A stretch of DNA of 64,000 nt from the NCBI GenBank assembly GCA_017442855.1, contig JAFSPM010000009.1, positions 1 through 64,000 on the forward strand, given 5' to 3'. Below the pieces are notes generated by a model. The model was not told the DNA's origin and did not search any database. It saw only the letters and a list, made by a program, of their open reading frames with translations. Within the stretch, counting starts at the first letter, position 1. The number at the start of each line of letters is the position of its first letter. The position numbers and the translations under genes were made by a program. This DNA is from Bacteroidaceae bacterium (GTDB taxonomy: Bacteria > Bacteroidota > Bacteroidia > Bacteroidales > Bacteroidaceae). Below are positions 1-8,282 of this stretch, piece after piece.

Positions 1-1
1 A

Positions 2-223
2 TGGATTCATTTGGAGCCAGTTGCAAATGATAAAGTACTGGATACAAGTGGAGCCGGGGACTGGACGGCTGCAGCCTTAATAAACGAATTGTTCAAAAAT
101 AAGGCTTCAAGGAAGATAGAGAGCTTCTCGAGGTCAGAGATAGAAGTGGCCTTAAATAAGGCTCAGGCGATTGGGGCAAAAAGTTGCTCATATGAAGGTG
201 CTCGCGGCATGATGCAGGGATAA
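2..223 (+). CDS. PfkB-family sugar/nucleoside kinase, C-terminal end (partial)
   Basis: The reading frame is open from the left window edge and stops at 223, so only the last ~73 residues are present. The segment DTSGAGDWTAAAL is the family signature (DTxGAGD) that holds the catalytic Asp and anion hole of PfkB/ribokinase-type kinases. The substrate cannot be told from this end. The stop lies 24 bp before the deaminase-fusion gene on the same strand, so the two are probably co-transcribed. An internal TTG could be mistaken for a start, but the frame continues upstream of it. Confidence 0.75.
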   Translation, partial: WIHLEPVANDKVLDTSGAGDWTAAALINELFKNKASRKIESFSRSEIEVALNKAQAIGAKSCSYEGARGMMQG

Positions 224-247
224 ATAATAAATTTTGAAAGATATACT

Positions 248-1741
248 ATGGTAGAACTGACAAAAGTACAGATTAGAAAGTACATGGAAGAGGTGGTGGA
301 GGTAATGAGGAACTCCATAGCAGAAGTGAGGGTTGACGGTAAGCCAACGCCTAAGGTTGGCGCTTTGATTGTGAAACCTGATGGGACCACCGAAACTGCC
401 TATAGAGGCGAACTGCGCGAAGGAGACCACGCAGAATATACGCTTATAGAACGCAAATGTAGAGACCAGAATCTCACGGGTGCAGTTCTATTTGCCACTC
501 TTGAACCATGTGCTCCGGGAGCCAGAAAGTCTCCTAAGCTTTCATGTGCTGAACGCATAACCAATGCGCGTATTGCTAAGGTCTTCTATGGGATTGAAGA
601 TCCTGACCCAACGGTGAGTGGCAAAGGTTGTGCTCATCTAAAAGCAAATGGCGTAGAAGTCGCTTTATTTGACCGGGATCTGCAAGATGTAATCAGGGAG
701 TGTAACACCGAATTCCTTAATGCGGCAAATGAAAGGAGTCTGCTAGCTAAAGAAGAGCCTAAAGAATTGAATATTGCGGCAGGCTCATTGGATGCCCCGG
801 TAAAGAATTGCACCCTTGAAATGCTTGATGCAGAACTCGTTCAAGATTTCTTGGATAAGGCAGGGTGGAATGTGAAGTTCGGTGAAAAGGACGGTCTAGA
901 ATTGCTGACCCAGTTTGGGATTTTAGTATCTACAGAGAATGGATATGTTCCGTCTGGCACTGGATTATTGCTTTTCGGAAAGCATCCTGAGGCATCGTTC
1001 CCTAATGCGGTAATCAAAGCAACATTCCTTAACGATGATGGTTCTGAGGGTGATATTGTTAACATTGCAGGACCGTTGGTGAAACAGCCAGACAATGCGT
1101 ATAACTGGTATGAACAGAAAATTGGTAAGCAGATTGACCGGTCGCATCCGGAAAGGCAACCCATTTATGATTATCCGTTGAAGGTAATTAGGGAAGTTCT
1201 TATTAATGCAATCATACATCGCCAATATGAAATTGCGGGTGCTCCTATCTATCTCACAATCAGCAATAGTGAGATTGTTGTGAAATCTCCTGGATACCCT
1301 GTAGAGCCTATAACCCTAGAGCAGATAAACAACTTCTCAGCACCCACAGTAAGCCGTAACGCCAGAATGATGTTCGTATTTGGCGTTTTGAATTTGTCTG
1401 AGCAAAGAGGCTTGGGCTTCAAGACCGTGCGTGATTTGCCTGAGGTCTATAATTTCCCCTTGCCTGTAGCACAATGGGATGCTCCGTATCTTTCTCTTGT
1501 ATTGTCTCGTAAGCCGGAGGGTATCAAAGAAGAAGGATTGACGGAAAAAGAAAGGAAAGCATTTGACTACATTCGTTTAAACGGAGATACGCCTAGAAAG
1601 AAAATTGAGGAGTATCTGAAGTTGGAGAAAAAGACGGCAGAACGTTTACTGAATTCTCTTATTGAGAAGCAGAAGATAGTTCGTAAAGGTGTAGGTAGCA
1701 ATACTGTTTATTCCGCTAGCGAGGACAGCCGGGAAGAATGA
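248..1741 (+). CDS. RibD-like deaminase fused to a HATPase (RecG-C-like) and winged-helix protein
   Basis: This 497-residue protein has three parts. Residues 1-~160 look like a RibD/CMP-type zinc deaminase: HAE at 61-63, LEPC ending at C88 and a second cysteine at C100, followed by DPDPTVSGKG as in RibD. Residues ~195-420 match the C-terminal HATPase_c_4 region of 'RecG-like' regulators (GLLLFGKHP, an E/N box in REVLINAIIHRQY at 315-327, RGLGF near 387-391). Residues ~425-490 form a winged-helix-like tail. In the usual family an AlbA_2 (Schlafen-type) domain precedes the HATPase; here a deaminase sits in that place. No reductase domain of RibD is present, so riboflavin synthesis is unlikely. 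Role is unknown; nucleotide sensing or phage defence is a guess. Confidence 0.7.
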   Translation: MVELTKVQIRKYMEEVVEVMRNSIAEVRVDGKPTPKVGALIVKPDGTTETAYRGELREGDHAEYTLIERKCRDQNLTGAVLFATLEPCAPGARKSPKLSCAERITNARIAKVFYGIEDPDPTVSGKGCAHLKANGVEVALFDRDLQDVIRECNTEFLNAANERSLLAKEEPKELNIAAGSLDAPVKNCTLEMLDAELVQDFLDKAGWNVKFGEKDGLELLTQFGILVSTENGYVPSGTGLLLFGKHPEASFPNAVIKATFLNDDGSEGDIVNIAGPLVKQPDNAYNWYEQKIGKQIDRSHPERQPIYDYPLKVIREVLINAIIHRQYEIAGAPIYLTISNSEIVVKSPGYPVEPITLEQINNFSAPTVSRNARMMFVFGVLNLSEQRGLGFKTVRDLPEVYNFPLPVAQWDAPYLSLVLSRKPEGIKEEGLTEKERKAFDYIRLNGDTPRKKIEEYLKLEKKTAERLLNSLIEKQKIVRKGVGSNTVYSASEDSREE

Positions 1742-1762
1742 TGAGCTCTATCGAGACACTTC

Positions 1763-1843
1763 TTGCGACATTGTGTCGCGACAACCGAATTCTGGTGAGA
1801 TTTTGATGTTTCTCGCGACATTTCTCGCGACATTGTGTCGCGA
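1763..1843. repeat. Cluster of TCGCGACA motifs forming two small hairpins
   Basis: Directly after the deaminase-fusion gene, TGCGACA-TTG-TGTCGCG lies at 1764-1780 and a perfect 8-bp hairpin TCGCGACA-TTG-TGTCGCGA at 1825-1843. The 12-mer TCTCGCGACATT is repeated twice in tandem at 1811-1834. This could be an operator array. It could also be decayed coding sequence, because HATPase/wHTH regulators of this family often have low-complexity SRD-rich tails. Confidence 0.6.
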
Positions 1844-1857
1844 TGAATGTCTCTAGC

Positions 1858-1929
1858 CATACTCCAGGCTCGCTCTAAGCTGCTTCTATGCATACTCTAG
1901 GCTTACTCGGTGAGTATGGGTAGAGCGAG
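1858..1929. repeat. Nested inverted repeats upstream of the small 76-aa gene
   Basis: The outer arms CTCGCTCTA (1869-1877) and TAGAGCGAG (1921-1929) pair over 9 bp. Inside them CATACTC (1891-1897) pairs with GAGTATG (1912-1918). A further CATACTC copy lies at 1858-1864. The structure ends 17 bp before the start codon at 1947, so it would sit in the leader of that gene and may regulate it. Confidence 0.55.
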
Positions 1930-1946
1930 AATAAAGCGAGATAAAT

Positions 1947-2177
1947 ATGACCCAAGACGAACGCTGGCTTGAGAAATACAATGAGGTGAAAACCTTCATT
2001 GAAACAAACAAGCGTAACCCATCTAAGCATCGCATAGAAGAACACCTGATGCTCAACTTCATCAAGCATAACAGGAAGCTCATGAATGCCGGTGCTATGA
2101 AGCCGGAGAGAATAGAGGCTTTCAATGAGCTGCTGGAAACTATAGAAGAGTATAAGCGTAAGAACCAGTACGAGTAG
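1947..2177 (+). CDS. Small helicase-associated-domain-like protein
   Basis: A 76-residue protein of charged, helical composition. The spacing of aromatic and charged residues (W8, Y12, FI near 18-19, NPSKH, and the ending FNELLETIEEYKRK) resembles the helicase-associated (HA) repeat found in some Bacteroidetes proteins. The start follows the nested inverted repeats. It stands ahead of the exopolysaccharide remnant on the same strand, but no functional link can be shown. The family call is tentative. Confidence 0.5.
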   Translation: MTQDERWLEKYNEVKTFIETNKRNPSKHRIEEHLMLNFIKHNRKLMNAGAMKPERIEAFNELLETIEEYKRKNQYE

Positions 2178-2243
2178 CCCTTCGACAAGCTCACCAACCG
2201 CTAATCGGCAAAACTAATAAGAATTAAAAACGAATAACAAGAT

Positions 2244-2921
2244 ATGATTTGGACGTATGTAATTATTGCTGCTATCCTGTTGATTGCAGAGCTGATGTAC
2301 TTTAAGATAGCAGACCATTTCAACATCATTGACAAACCGAACGAGCGGTCGAGCCACAGTACGATTGTGCTGCGCGGAGGCGGTATCATCTTTAGCCTGT
2401 CCATGATTGTGTGGGCGGTGATGATGGTGGTGCAGGGGAATGACATTGTGCCGTACTTGCCTTTCCTGTGCGGCCTGGTGATGATTTGCGGCATCAGTTT
2501 CTGGGATGACATTCACTCGTTGCCGGATAGCGTGCGCATGGTGGTGCAGATTGTATCCACGCTGCTGATGTTCTGGTCTATAGGCCTGTGTGCGGCATTC
2601 GACAACTGGGTATGGATGGTGGTGGTTGCAGCCGTGGCGTTGTTCTTCTGCGTGGGGGCTACGAACATCATCAACTTTATGGATGGCATCAATGGCATTA
2701 CGGCTGCGTATGCGTTTGCCATGCTGCTGCCCATGTTACTCTTGGATTCAAGTTCTAAGTTCCAAGTTTCAGGTTTCATTGAGTCGTCGTACCTGGTGGT
2801 GGCTATCATTGGGGTGCTGGTGTTTAGCATCTTCAACTTCAGGCCCAAGGGTAAGGCGAAGTGCTTTGCAGGGGATGTGGAGAGCGTGGGTATTATTAAA
2901 GAAATAGGATATGGTTATTGA
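2244..2921 (+). pseudogene. Initiating glycosyltransferase (WecA/MraY-type), C-terminally truncated
   Basis: The protein resembles polyprenyl-phosphate GlcNAc-1-phosphate transferases of glycosyltransferase family 4. It is a multi-pass membrane protein with a DD motif (WDDIHSLPDS), NFMDGINGI and a CFAGDVES segment like the family GDxxS loop. Normal members are ~320-370 residues; this one stops at 225, just after that loop, with the odd tail GIIKEIGYGY overlapping the next gene. The later membrane helices and the HxH region are missing, so activity is doubtful. The segment SSSKFQVSGF near residues 170-180 is encoded by a repeat-like insert. The gene would have started O-unit or capsule synthesis. 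Confidence 0.75.
2748..2780 (+). repeat. AAGTTCCAAGTTTCA-type repeat inserted in frame in the glycosyltransferase
   Basis: The stretch reads as degenerate repeats of AAGTTCTAAGTTCCAAG and encodes the low-complexity peptide SSSKFQVSGF between two predicted membrane helices. Short repeats of this style are typical of Bacteroidales intergenic DNA and have no counterpart in the normal enzyme as far as I can judge. Confidence 0.5.
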
Positions 2922-3327
2922 TAAAGATTTTTTGGAACAACTTTTTCTGCAAGCTGCGGAGAATCCTCGAAAGAGGATGAACTTTGACATGCGTACATCG
3001 ACGGAAGATGGGAGCCAGCGTATGCTGAATGCTATTCTTCCTGGCTCGGTGGTGGCTATTCATCGGCATCCCAGAAGTAATGAGAATATGATTCTGCTAA
3101 CTGGGAAGCTGGACGTGGTGCTGTATGAGGAGGTGGCGGACTGTGGGGATGTGCCTCGTAAAGAGAGAATGAAGGAAGTGGAGCGATATCACTTGTGTGT
3201 GGCTGAGGGGAAGTATGGCTGCCAGGTGCAGAAAGGGGTGTGGCATACGGTAGAGGTAATTGAACCGTCGGTGATATACGAGGCTAAGGATGGTAAGTAT
3301 GGCGAAGATGGAAGTGAGGGGGTGTGA
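2911..3327 (+). CDS. WbuC-family cupin-fold metalloprotein
   Basis: A 138-residue cupin with the metal-binding motif IHRHPRSNENMILLTGKLDV in the first half and a later WHTVE histidine. The amino end (VIDKDFLEQL, PRKRMNFDMR, DGSQRMLNAI) matches the WbuC family found in O-antigen and exopolysaccharide loci, whose exact reaction is unsettled. The start overlaps the end of the truncated glycosyltransferase by 11 bp. The spacer before the export gene carries a GAGAATGGAGAATTG repeat and a TAATTTTG promoter-like -7 box near 3373-3380. Confidence 0.75.
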   Translation: MVIDKDFLEQLFLQAAENPRKRMNFDMRTSTEDGSQRMLNAILPGSVVAIHRHPRSNENMILLTGKLDVVLYEEVADCGDVPRKERMKEVERYHLCVAEGKYGCQVQKGVWHTVEVIEPSVIYEAKDGKYGEDGSEGV

Positions 3328-3418
3328 ATGCAATAATTGAGAATGGAGAATGGAGAATTGAAAAATAATTACTAATTTTGCAGGTTGAATGTTGAATTAA
3401 TAAGTGTAAGATAAAAAT

Positions 3419-6124
3419 ATGAAGAAAAGATGGATGATGTTGGTGGGGGCGATGGTGCTGACATTGGTGTTGCCAATGGTGATGATGGCACAGTCGCGGG
3501 CTACCATAATGTTAATGGCTCAGGATGAGCTGCAGAGACGTGGACTGACATTGCCGGAGGTGCGTGCTCGTCTGATAGAGAACGGTATAGATGTGGATAA
3601 CATCCCTCCGTCGGAGTATCCTAACTATGAGGGTAGGGTGATGGAAATCCTGAACCAGATGCAGGCTGAGAAGGCGGCTGCACAGACAAATCCTGCGGCT
3701 GCGGCTACGGGTGGCGTGGCTGTGGTGACAACTGCAGGGGATACACCTCAGACAACGACTGGCGAGGCGGCTGCAGAGGCTGCGCTTGAGGATGCACTGG
3801 TGGTAAATGACGTATCGCCAACAGCAGGTGATGACATTTATGGCCATTCGTTGTTTACGGGTACATCAATGGATGTGTTCCGTACTACGGATGGTGCCCA
3901 GGCGCCTGATACGTATGTGTTGGGGGATGGTGATGAGGTGCATATCTCTATCTTTGGCTCTTCGCAGACGGAGATTCATCAGCGTATCGATGCTGATGGC
4001 TCTATACAGCCGGCCGGGGCATCGAAGATTTTCCTGAAAGGATTGACAATGGCACAGGCTCGTGCCGCTATTCGTACGCGTCTGGCTGCCCACTACTCGT
4101 TCCGTGAAGATCAGATTGCGGTGACCATCACGACGGCTCGTACGGTAATGGTGAGCATCTACGGTGAGGTAGGTGTGCAAGGTGGCTTTACCTTGTCGGC
4201 CCTGAACTCTGCGTTTAACGCTTTGGCTGCTGCAGGTGGCCCGACGGCCATTGGTTCGGTACGTAACGTACAGATGAGTCGTGGGGGCAAGAACAGTCGC
4301 CTGGACTTGTATGCTTATATGACGAGATCGAACCCTGCCCTGAACTACGACCTGCAGAATGGTGATGTGTTGTTTGTGCCGGTGGCGCAAAAGGTGGTGA
4401 CGATAGAGGGCGCTGTGAATCGCCCGATGCGATATGAGATGATTGAGGGGGAGGGCGTGAAGGAACTGGTGGAATATGCCGGTGGCTTGCTCTTCAATGC
4501 TTTCATGGAAAATGTGCAGGTGGAGCGCTTTGAGAATGGTGAACGTAAATACTTAGAGTTTAATCTGGGTGAGGTGATGCGTGGCACGAAGAAGGCGGAT
4601 CTGCATAATGGTGATATCGTACATATCTACCGTACGGACAGGCCGATACAGAACTTTGTGGGCATACGTGGTGATGTGTATTATGAGGGAAACTATGATG
4701 CACAGCAGAATAGCTCTCTGAAGGGACTGATTGAGAAGGCGATGCCGAGGATAACCACTAAGACGGACTATGTGTTTGTGGAGCGTATGGCACCAGACTC
4801 GACAATCACGGTGCTGACAGTGCCTTTCCCTGGTGTGAATGGTAATCCTGACTTCAAGCTGCAGCCGCGTGATGTGGTGCGTGTGCTGCAACAGTCGGAC
4901 TATGCGGATGTGGCAAACATCACGGTGAGTGGTGAGGTGCGTCAGCCGTTCACACGTGAGTTCCGTGTGAACGACCGTATGACGGTGAGTCAGGCGATAG
5001 AGCTGGCGGGTGGCGTAAGGCCGAGCACGTTCCCAGTGGCGTATATCGTTCGCAGGGATATTGCTGACCGTACAAAGATGCAGTATAAGCGGGTGTCTTT
5101 GGATACTGATGGAGAGACTTTGCTGCAGCCTGGTGACAGCCTGAACGTATATGACAACTCGTTGTACTCGAACGTGGGGGAGGTAAGAATCAGCGGTGCG
5201 GTGAAGCAGCCGTTTGGCACTACCTACGACGAGTCGCTGACATTGCATGATATGATTGAGATGGCGGGTGGCTTCTCGGTAGGGGCTGCCTATAACAGGA
5301 TAGAGGTGTTCCGTACGCATGTGTCGATGAAGGATACTCCTACCACTGAAAAGATTACCTTGGAGGTGGATAAGAACTATAACCTGGTGGGCAGTAGCTT
5401 CCGCCTGCAGCCGTATGACCATGTGGTGGTGCGTATGGTGCCTGACTTTAATACGGGTCGTACGGTGGAGGTGAGTGGCCGTGTGAAGTATCCGGGTGTG
5501 TATGTGCTGGATGATAATCGTACGCAGCTGTGGGATATTATTCAGTTAGCGGGTGGTCTGCTGGATGATGCTGACCCGTATGCGCGTTTGTTCCGTACCT
5601 ACAACGGCAGGGGTAACATCGCCGTGAACCTGAAGCAGGCAAAGGCAAACAAGGGTAAGGTGTCATCGGATCCTATTCTGATGGATGGGGATGTGGTGAA
5701 CATCCTGCGTCAGGAGAACACGGTGTTTATCCGTGAGACGGGTACGCGTATTGCACAGTATGCTCCGGATGAGTTCACGCCCGAACAGACAGCGGTCATC
5801 TACCAGGGGCCCAAGAGCGCCAAGTGGTATATCAAGCACTATGCGGGTGGCTTCCAGCGCTTTGCCGACAAGAAGAGCGTGACAGTGACCATGCCAAGTG
5901 GACAGGTGGAGTCAGTGAAAAAAGGATTGTTTGGCATTCGTATCTATCCAACGGTGGAGCCGGGAAGTGTTATCTCCATGCGTATGAACGAGGAGAAGAT
6001 CCGTGACTATAACCGTGAGATGGAACAGCCGAAGCAGAAGTTTGACGTGCAGGATTTCCTGACAAGAACCGTTTCTGTGATTACTTCGTTGGCATCTATC
6101 ATTATTCTGGCAAGCAAACTGTAA
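3419..6124 (+). CDS. Outer-membrane polysaccharide export protein with multiple SLBB domains
   Basis: A 901-residue secreted protein with a signal peptide (positive start, hydrophobic core, cleavage near residue 24). After a low-complexity Ala/Thr region it has a Poly_export domain (about 165-240, beginning YVLGDGDEVHISIFG). Several soluble ligand-binding beta-grasp repeats follow, each marked by a 'V.v.GeV..P' start and an 'ELAGG'-like segment. A hydrophobic helix ends the protein. It is the Wza-type channel for capsule or EPS export, in the long form usual in Bacteroidetes (Wza itself is ~380 residues). The Wzz gene follows 7 bp later. Confidence 0.88.
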   Translation: MKKRWMMLVGAMVLTLVLPMVMMAQSRATIMLMAQDELQRRGLTLPEVRARLIENGIDVDNIPPSEYPNYEGRVMEILNQMQAEKAAAQTNPAAAATGGVAVVTTAGDTPQTTTGEAAAEAALEDALVVNDVSPTAGDDIYGHSLFTGTSMDVFRTTDGAQAPDTYVLGDGDEVHISIFGSSQTEIHQRIDADGSIQPAGASKIFLKGLTMAQARAAIRTRLAAHYSFREDQIAVTITTARTVMVSIYGEVGVQGGFTLSALNSAFNALAAAGGPTAIGSVRNVQMSRGGKNSRLDLYAYMTRSNPALNYDLQNGDVLFVPVAQKVVTIEGAVNRPMRYEMIEGEGVKELVEYAGGLLFNAFMENVQVERFENGERKYLEFNLGEVMRGTKKADLHNGDIVHIYRTDRPIQNFVGIRGDVYYEGNYDAQQNSSLKGLIEKAMPRITTKTDYVFVERMAPDSTITVLTVPFPGVNGNPDFKLQPRDVVRVLQQSDYADVANITVSGEVRQPFTREFRVNDRMTVSQAIELAGGVRPSTFPVAYIVRRDIADRTKMQYKRVSLDTDGETLLQPGDSLNVYDNSLYSNVGEVRISGAVKQPFGTTYDESLTLHDMIEMAGGFSVGAAYNRIEVFRTHVSMKDTPTTEKITLEVDKNYNLVGSSFRLQPYDHVVVRMVPDFNTGRTVEVSGRVKYPGVYVLDDNRTQLWDIIQLAGGLLDDADPYARLFRTYNGRGNIAVNLKQAKANKGKVSSDPILMDGDVVNILRQENTVFIRETGTRIAQYAPDEFTPEQTAVIYQGPKSAKWYIKHYAGGFQRFADKKSVTVTMPSGQVESVKKGLFGIRIYPTVEPGSVISMRMNEEKIRDYNREMEQPKQKFDVQDFLTRTVSVITSLASIIILASKL

Positions 6125-6131
6125 AGGAAAT

Positions 6132-7268
6132 ATGGAGCAAACGGATAATAATTATAATATGTATAATATGCCGCCTGAGGAAGAGGATGGCATTGATATC
6201 ATCGCGCTGCTGAAGTCGTTGTGGGAGGGTCGAAAGACCGTTCTGATCTGCACGGGCGTGTTTATCGTACTGGGTCTCGTGGCAGCACTGACAATGAAAC
6301 GTACCTACACTGTAAGTACAGTCATGGTACCGCAAGTGAGCAGCGGGGGCAGTTCGTCATCGCTGAGTAGCCTGGCATCATTAGCGGGTATCAACTTGAG
6401 CTCTGGGTCATCGGGCAGTGAGTTGTCGCCTGTCATCTATCCGCAGATAGTGAACAGCGTGCCGTTCCGCAGGGAGCTGATATATGCGCCGTTGCACTAT
6501 GCTGAAGTGGATAGTGCGGTGAGCATGTTTACGTATAGCACGGAGATTGCCAAGCCTACTGTGATGGGGTCTATCCGTAAATATACCGTAGGACTGCCAG
6601 GAGTGATTCTGGGTGCCATTCGTGGTAAGAAAGAGCCGTTAGTGATGCCTTCGGATGGTACTGATGAGGGTGGCGCAAAGCCTTTGGTGATAGGTGAGGA
6701 TGAGGAGAAACTGCTGAAGGCTGTGGGGAATTCCGTGTCGCTGTCAGTGGATAAAAAAGAGGGCTATCTGACGCTGACAGTGAATGGTGTGGAGCCTATC
6801 ATGACAGCTGAGCTGGCGCTGAAGGCGCAGCAGTTGCTGCAGGAGGAGATAACACGCTTCCGCGTGGAGAAGTCGCAGAGCGAGCTGGAGTATATCCAGG
6901 CGCGTTATGATGAGGTGAAGGCGGAGACGGAGCTGTATCAGGAGCAGTTGGCGCATGTGACGGACCGCTCGCAGGATGTGACCACCACACGTGCTCGTAT
7001 AGGGCATGACCGCATACAGGCGAAATATAACCTCTCCAACTCTATCTATACGGACATTGCGAAGCAGCTGGAGCAGGCAAAGATGCAGGTGAAAAAGGAT
7101 ACGCCTGTGTTCACGATCATTCAGCCTGTGGCAGTGCCTACACAGCCTTCTAATAGTCGTGCCAAGACGTTGATTATTTGGACGTTTTTGGGCATTGTGC
7201 TGGGCTGTGGCATTGTGCTGGGTAAGGAGTACTGGGGGAAGCTGCGGGAGCAATTCGTTGAGAATTAA
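6132..7268 (+). CDS. Wzz/GumC-type chain-length determinant
   Basis: A 378-residue inner-membrane protein with one membrane helix near 38-58 and another near 347-366. Between them lie a periplasmic domain and a coiled coil (about 225-300), the architecture of polysaccharide co-polymerases. No C-terminal tyrosine kinase domain is present. It lies 7 bp after the export gene, so the two should form one operon controlling polymer length and export. The typical PxxP-type Pro-rich segment before the last helix ([10 protein letters not shown]) is visible. Confidence 0.88.
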   Translation: MEQTDNNYNMYNMPPEEEDGIDIIALLKSLWEGRKTVLICTGVFIVLGLVAALTMKRTYTVSTVMVPQVSSGGSSSSLSSLASLAGINLSSGSSGSELSPVIYPQIVNSVPFRRELIYAPLHYAEVDSAVSMFTYSTEIAKPTVMGSIRKYTVGLPGVILGAIRGKKEPLVMPSDGTDEGGAKPLVIGEDEEKLLKAVGNSVSLSVDKKEGYLTLTVNGVEPIMTAELALKAQQLLQEEITRFRVEKSQSELEYIQARYDEVKAETELYQEQLAHVTDRSQDVTTTRARIGHDRIQAKYNLSNSIYTDIAKQLEQAKMQVKKDTPVFTIIQPVAVPTQPSNSRAKTLIIWTFLGIVLGCGIVLGKEYWGKLREQFVEN

Positions 7269-7282
7269 TAATTGATAATTAT

Positions 7283-8266
7283 ATGGGAACAGGAAATGTG
7301 AGGCCAGCTGATATGGAGCGTATTACGACGCCCGCTCTGGCTCAGAAGTTTATTGATGAACAGATCAAGGAGCTGCGTGCTCAGATAGGTGATAAGAAGG
7401 TGCTGCTGGCACTGTCTGGCGGTGTGGACTCTTCAGTGGTGGCTGCACTGCTGATAAAGGCTGTGGGTAAACAGCTGGTGTCGGTGCATGTGAATCATGG
7501 CTTGCTGCGTAAGGGGGAGCCTGAGCAGGTGGTACGTGTGTTCCGTGATGAGCTGGATGCTAACCTGGTGTATGTGGATGCTACTGACCGCTTCTTGAAT
7601 AAGTTGGCGGGGGTGGCTGATCCTGAGCAGAAGCGTAAGATTATTGGTGCTGAGTTTATTCGTGTATTTGAAGAGGAGGCGCGTAAGCTGGAGGGTATCA
7701 GCTTCCTGGCACAGGGTACTATCTATCCTGACATCATTGAGTCGGGCCCTGTGAAGTCACACCACAACGTGGGTGGTCTGCCTGAGGATCTGCAGTTTGA
7801 GCTGGTAGAACCTATCAAGTTGCTGTTCAAGGATGAGGTACGTGTGGTAGGTAAGGAGTTGGGGCTGCCTGACAATATGGTGTATCGTCAGCCGTTCCCT
7901 GGTCCTGGCTTGGGCGTTCGTTGCACGGGTGCCATCACGCGTGATCGTCTGGAGGCGCTGCGTGAGAGTGATGCTATCCTTCGTGAGGAGTTTGCGAAGA
8001 ATGGCTTGGAGGGCAAGGTGTGGCAGTATTTCACCATCGTGCCTGACTATAAGTCAACTGGTGTGAAGAATGACAAGCGTAGCTGGGATTGGCCAGTGAT
8101 CATCCGTGCCGTGAATACACGTGATGCTATGACGGCTACCATCGAGGAGATCCCATACGCTTTGCTGCATCATATCACCAAACGTATTATTACGGAGGTG
8201 CCTGGCGTGAATCGTGTCTTGTATGACTTGACGCCGAAACCAACGGGAACCATCGAATGGGAGTAA
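7283..8266 (+). CDS. guaA: GMP synthase ATP-pyrophosphatase subunit (no glutaminase domain)
   Basis: The 327-residue protein has the PP-loop [16 protein letters not shown], the HHNVGGLP segment, FPGPGLGVR and the C-terminal dimerisation part ending PTGTIEWE. This is the complete synthetase half of GuaA, which converts XMP to GMP with ATP and ammonia. The ~190-residue class I glutaminase half found in ordinary bacterial GuaA is missing, and the preceding gene is Wzz. Either a separate glutaminase is encoded elsewhere, free ammonia is used, or this is a second copy. It starts 14 bp after Wzz, so it may be co-transcribed with the polysaccharide genes. Confidence 0.88.
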   Translation: MGTGNVRPADMERITTPALAQKFIDEQIKELRAQIGDKKVLLALSGGVDSSVVAALLIKAVGKQLVSVHVNHGLLRKGEPEQVVRVFRDELDANLVYVDATDRFLNKLAGVADPEQKRKIIGAEFIRVFEEEARKLEGISFLAQGTIYPDIIESGPVKSHHNVGGLPEDLQFELVEPIKLLFKDEVRVVGKELGLPDNMVYRQPFPGPGLGVRCTGAITRDRLEALRESDAILREEFAKNGLEGKVWQYFTIVPDYKSTGVKNDKRSWDWPVIIRAVNTRDAMTATIEEIPYALLHHITKRIITEVPGVNRVLYDLTPKPTGTIEWE

Positions 8267-8282
8267 TTAATTGATAATTGAG

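Noticed and set aside
4553-5422. Long open frame (289 codons) on the minus strand opposite the export protein gene
   Set aside because: It is fully antisense to a well-supported gene with continuous SLBB domains, and its product is low-complexity His/Arg/Leu-rich, as expected from a shadow frame.
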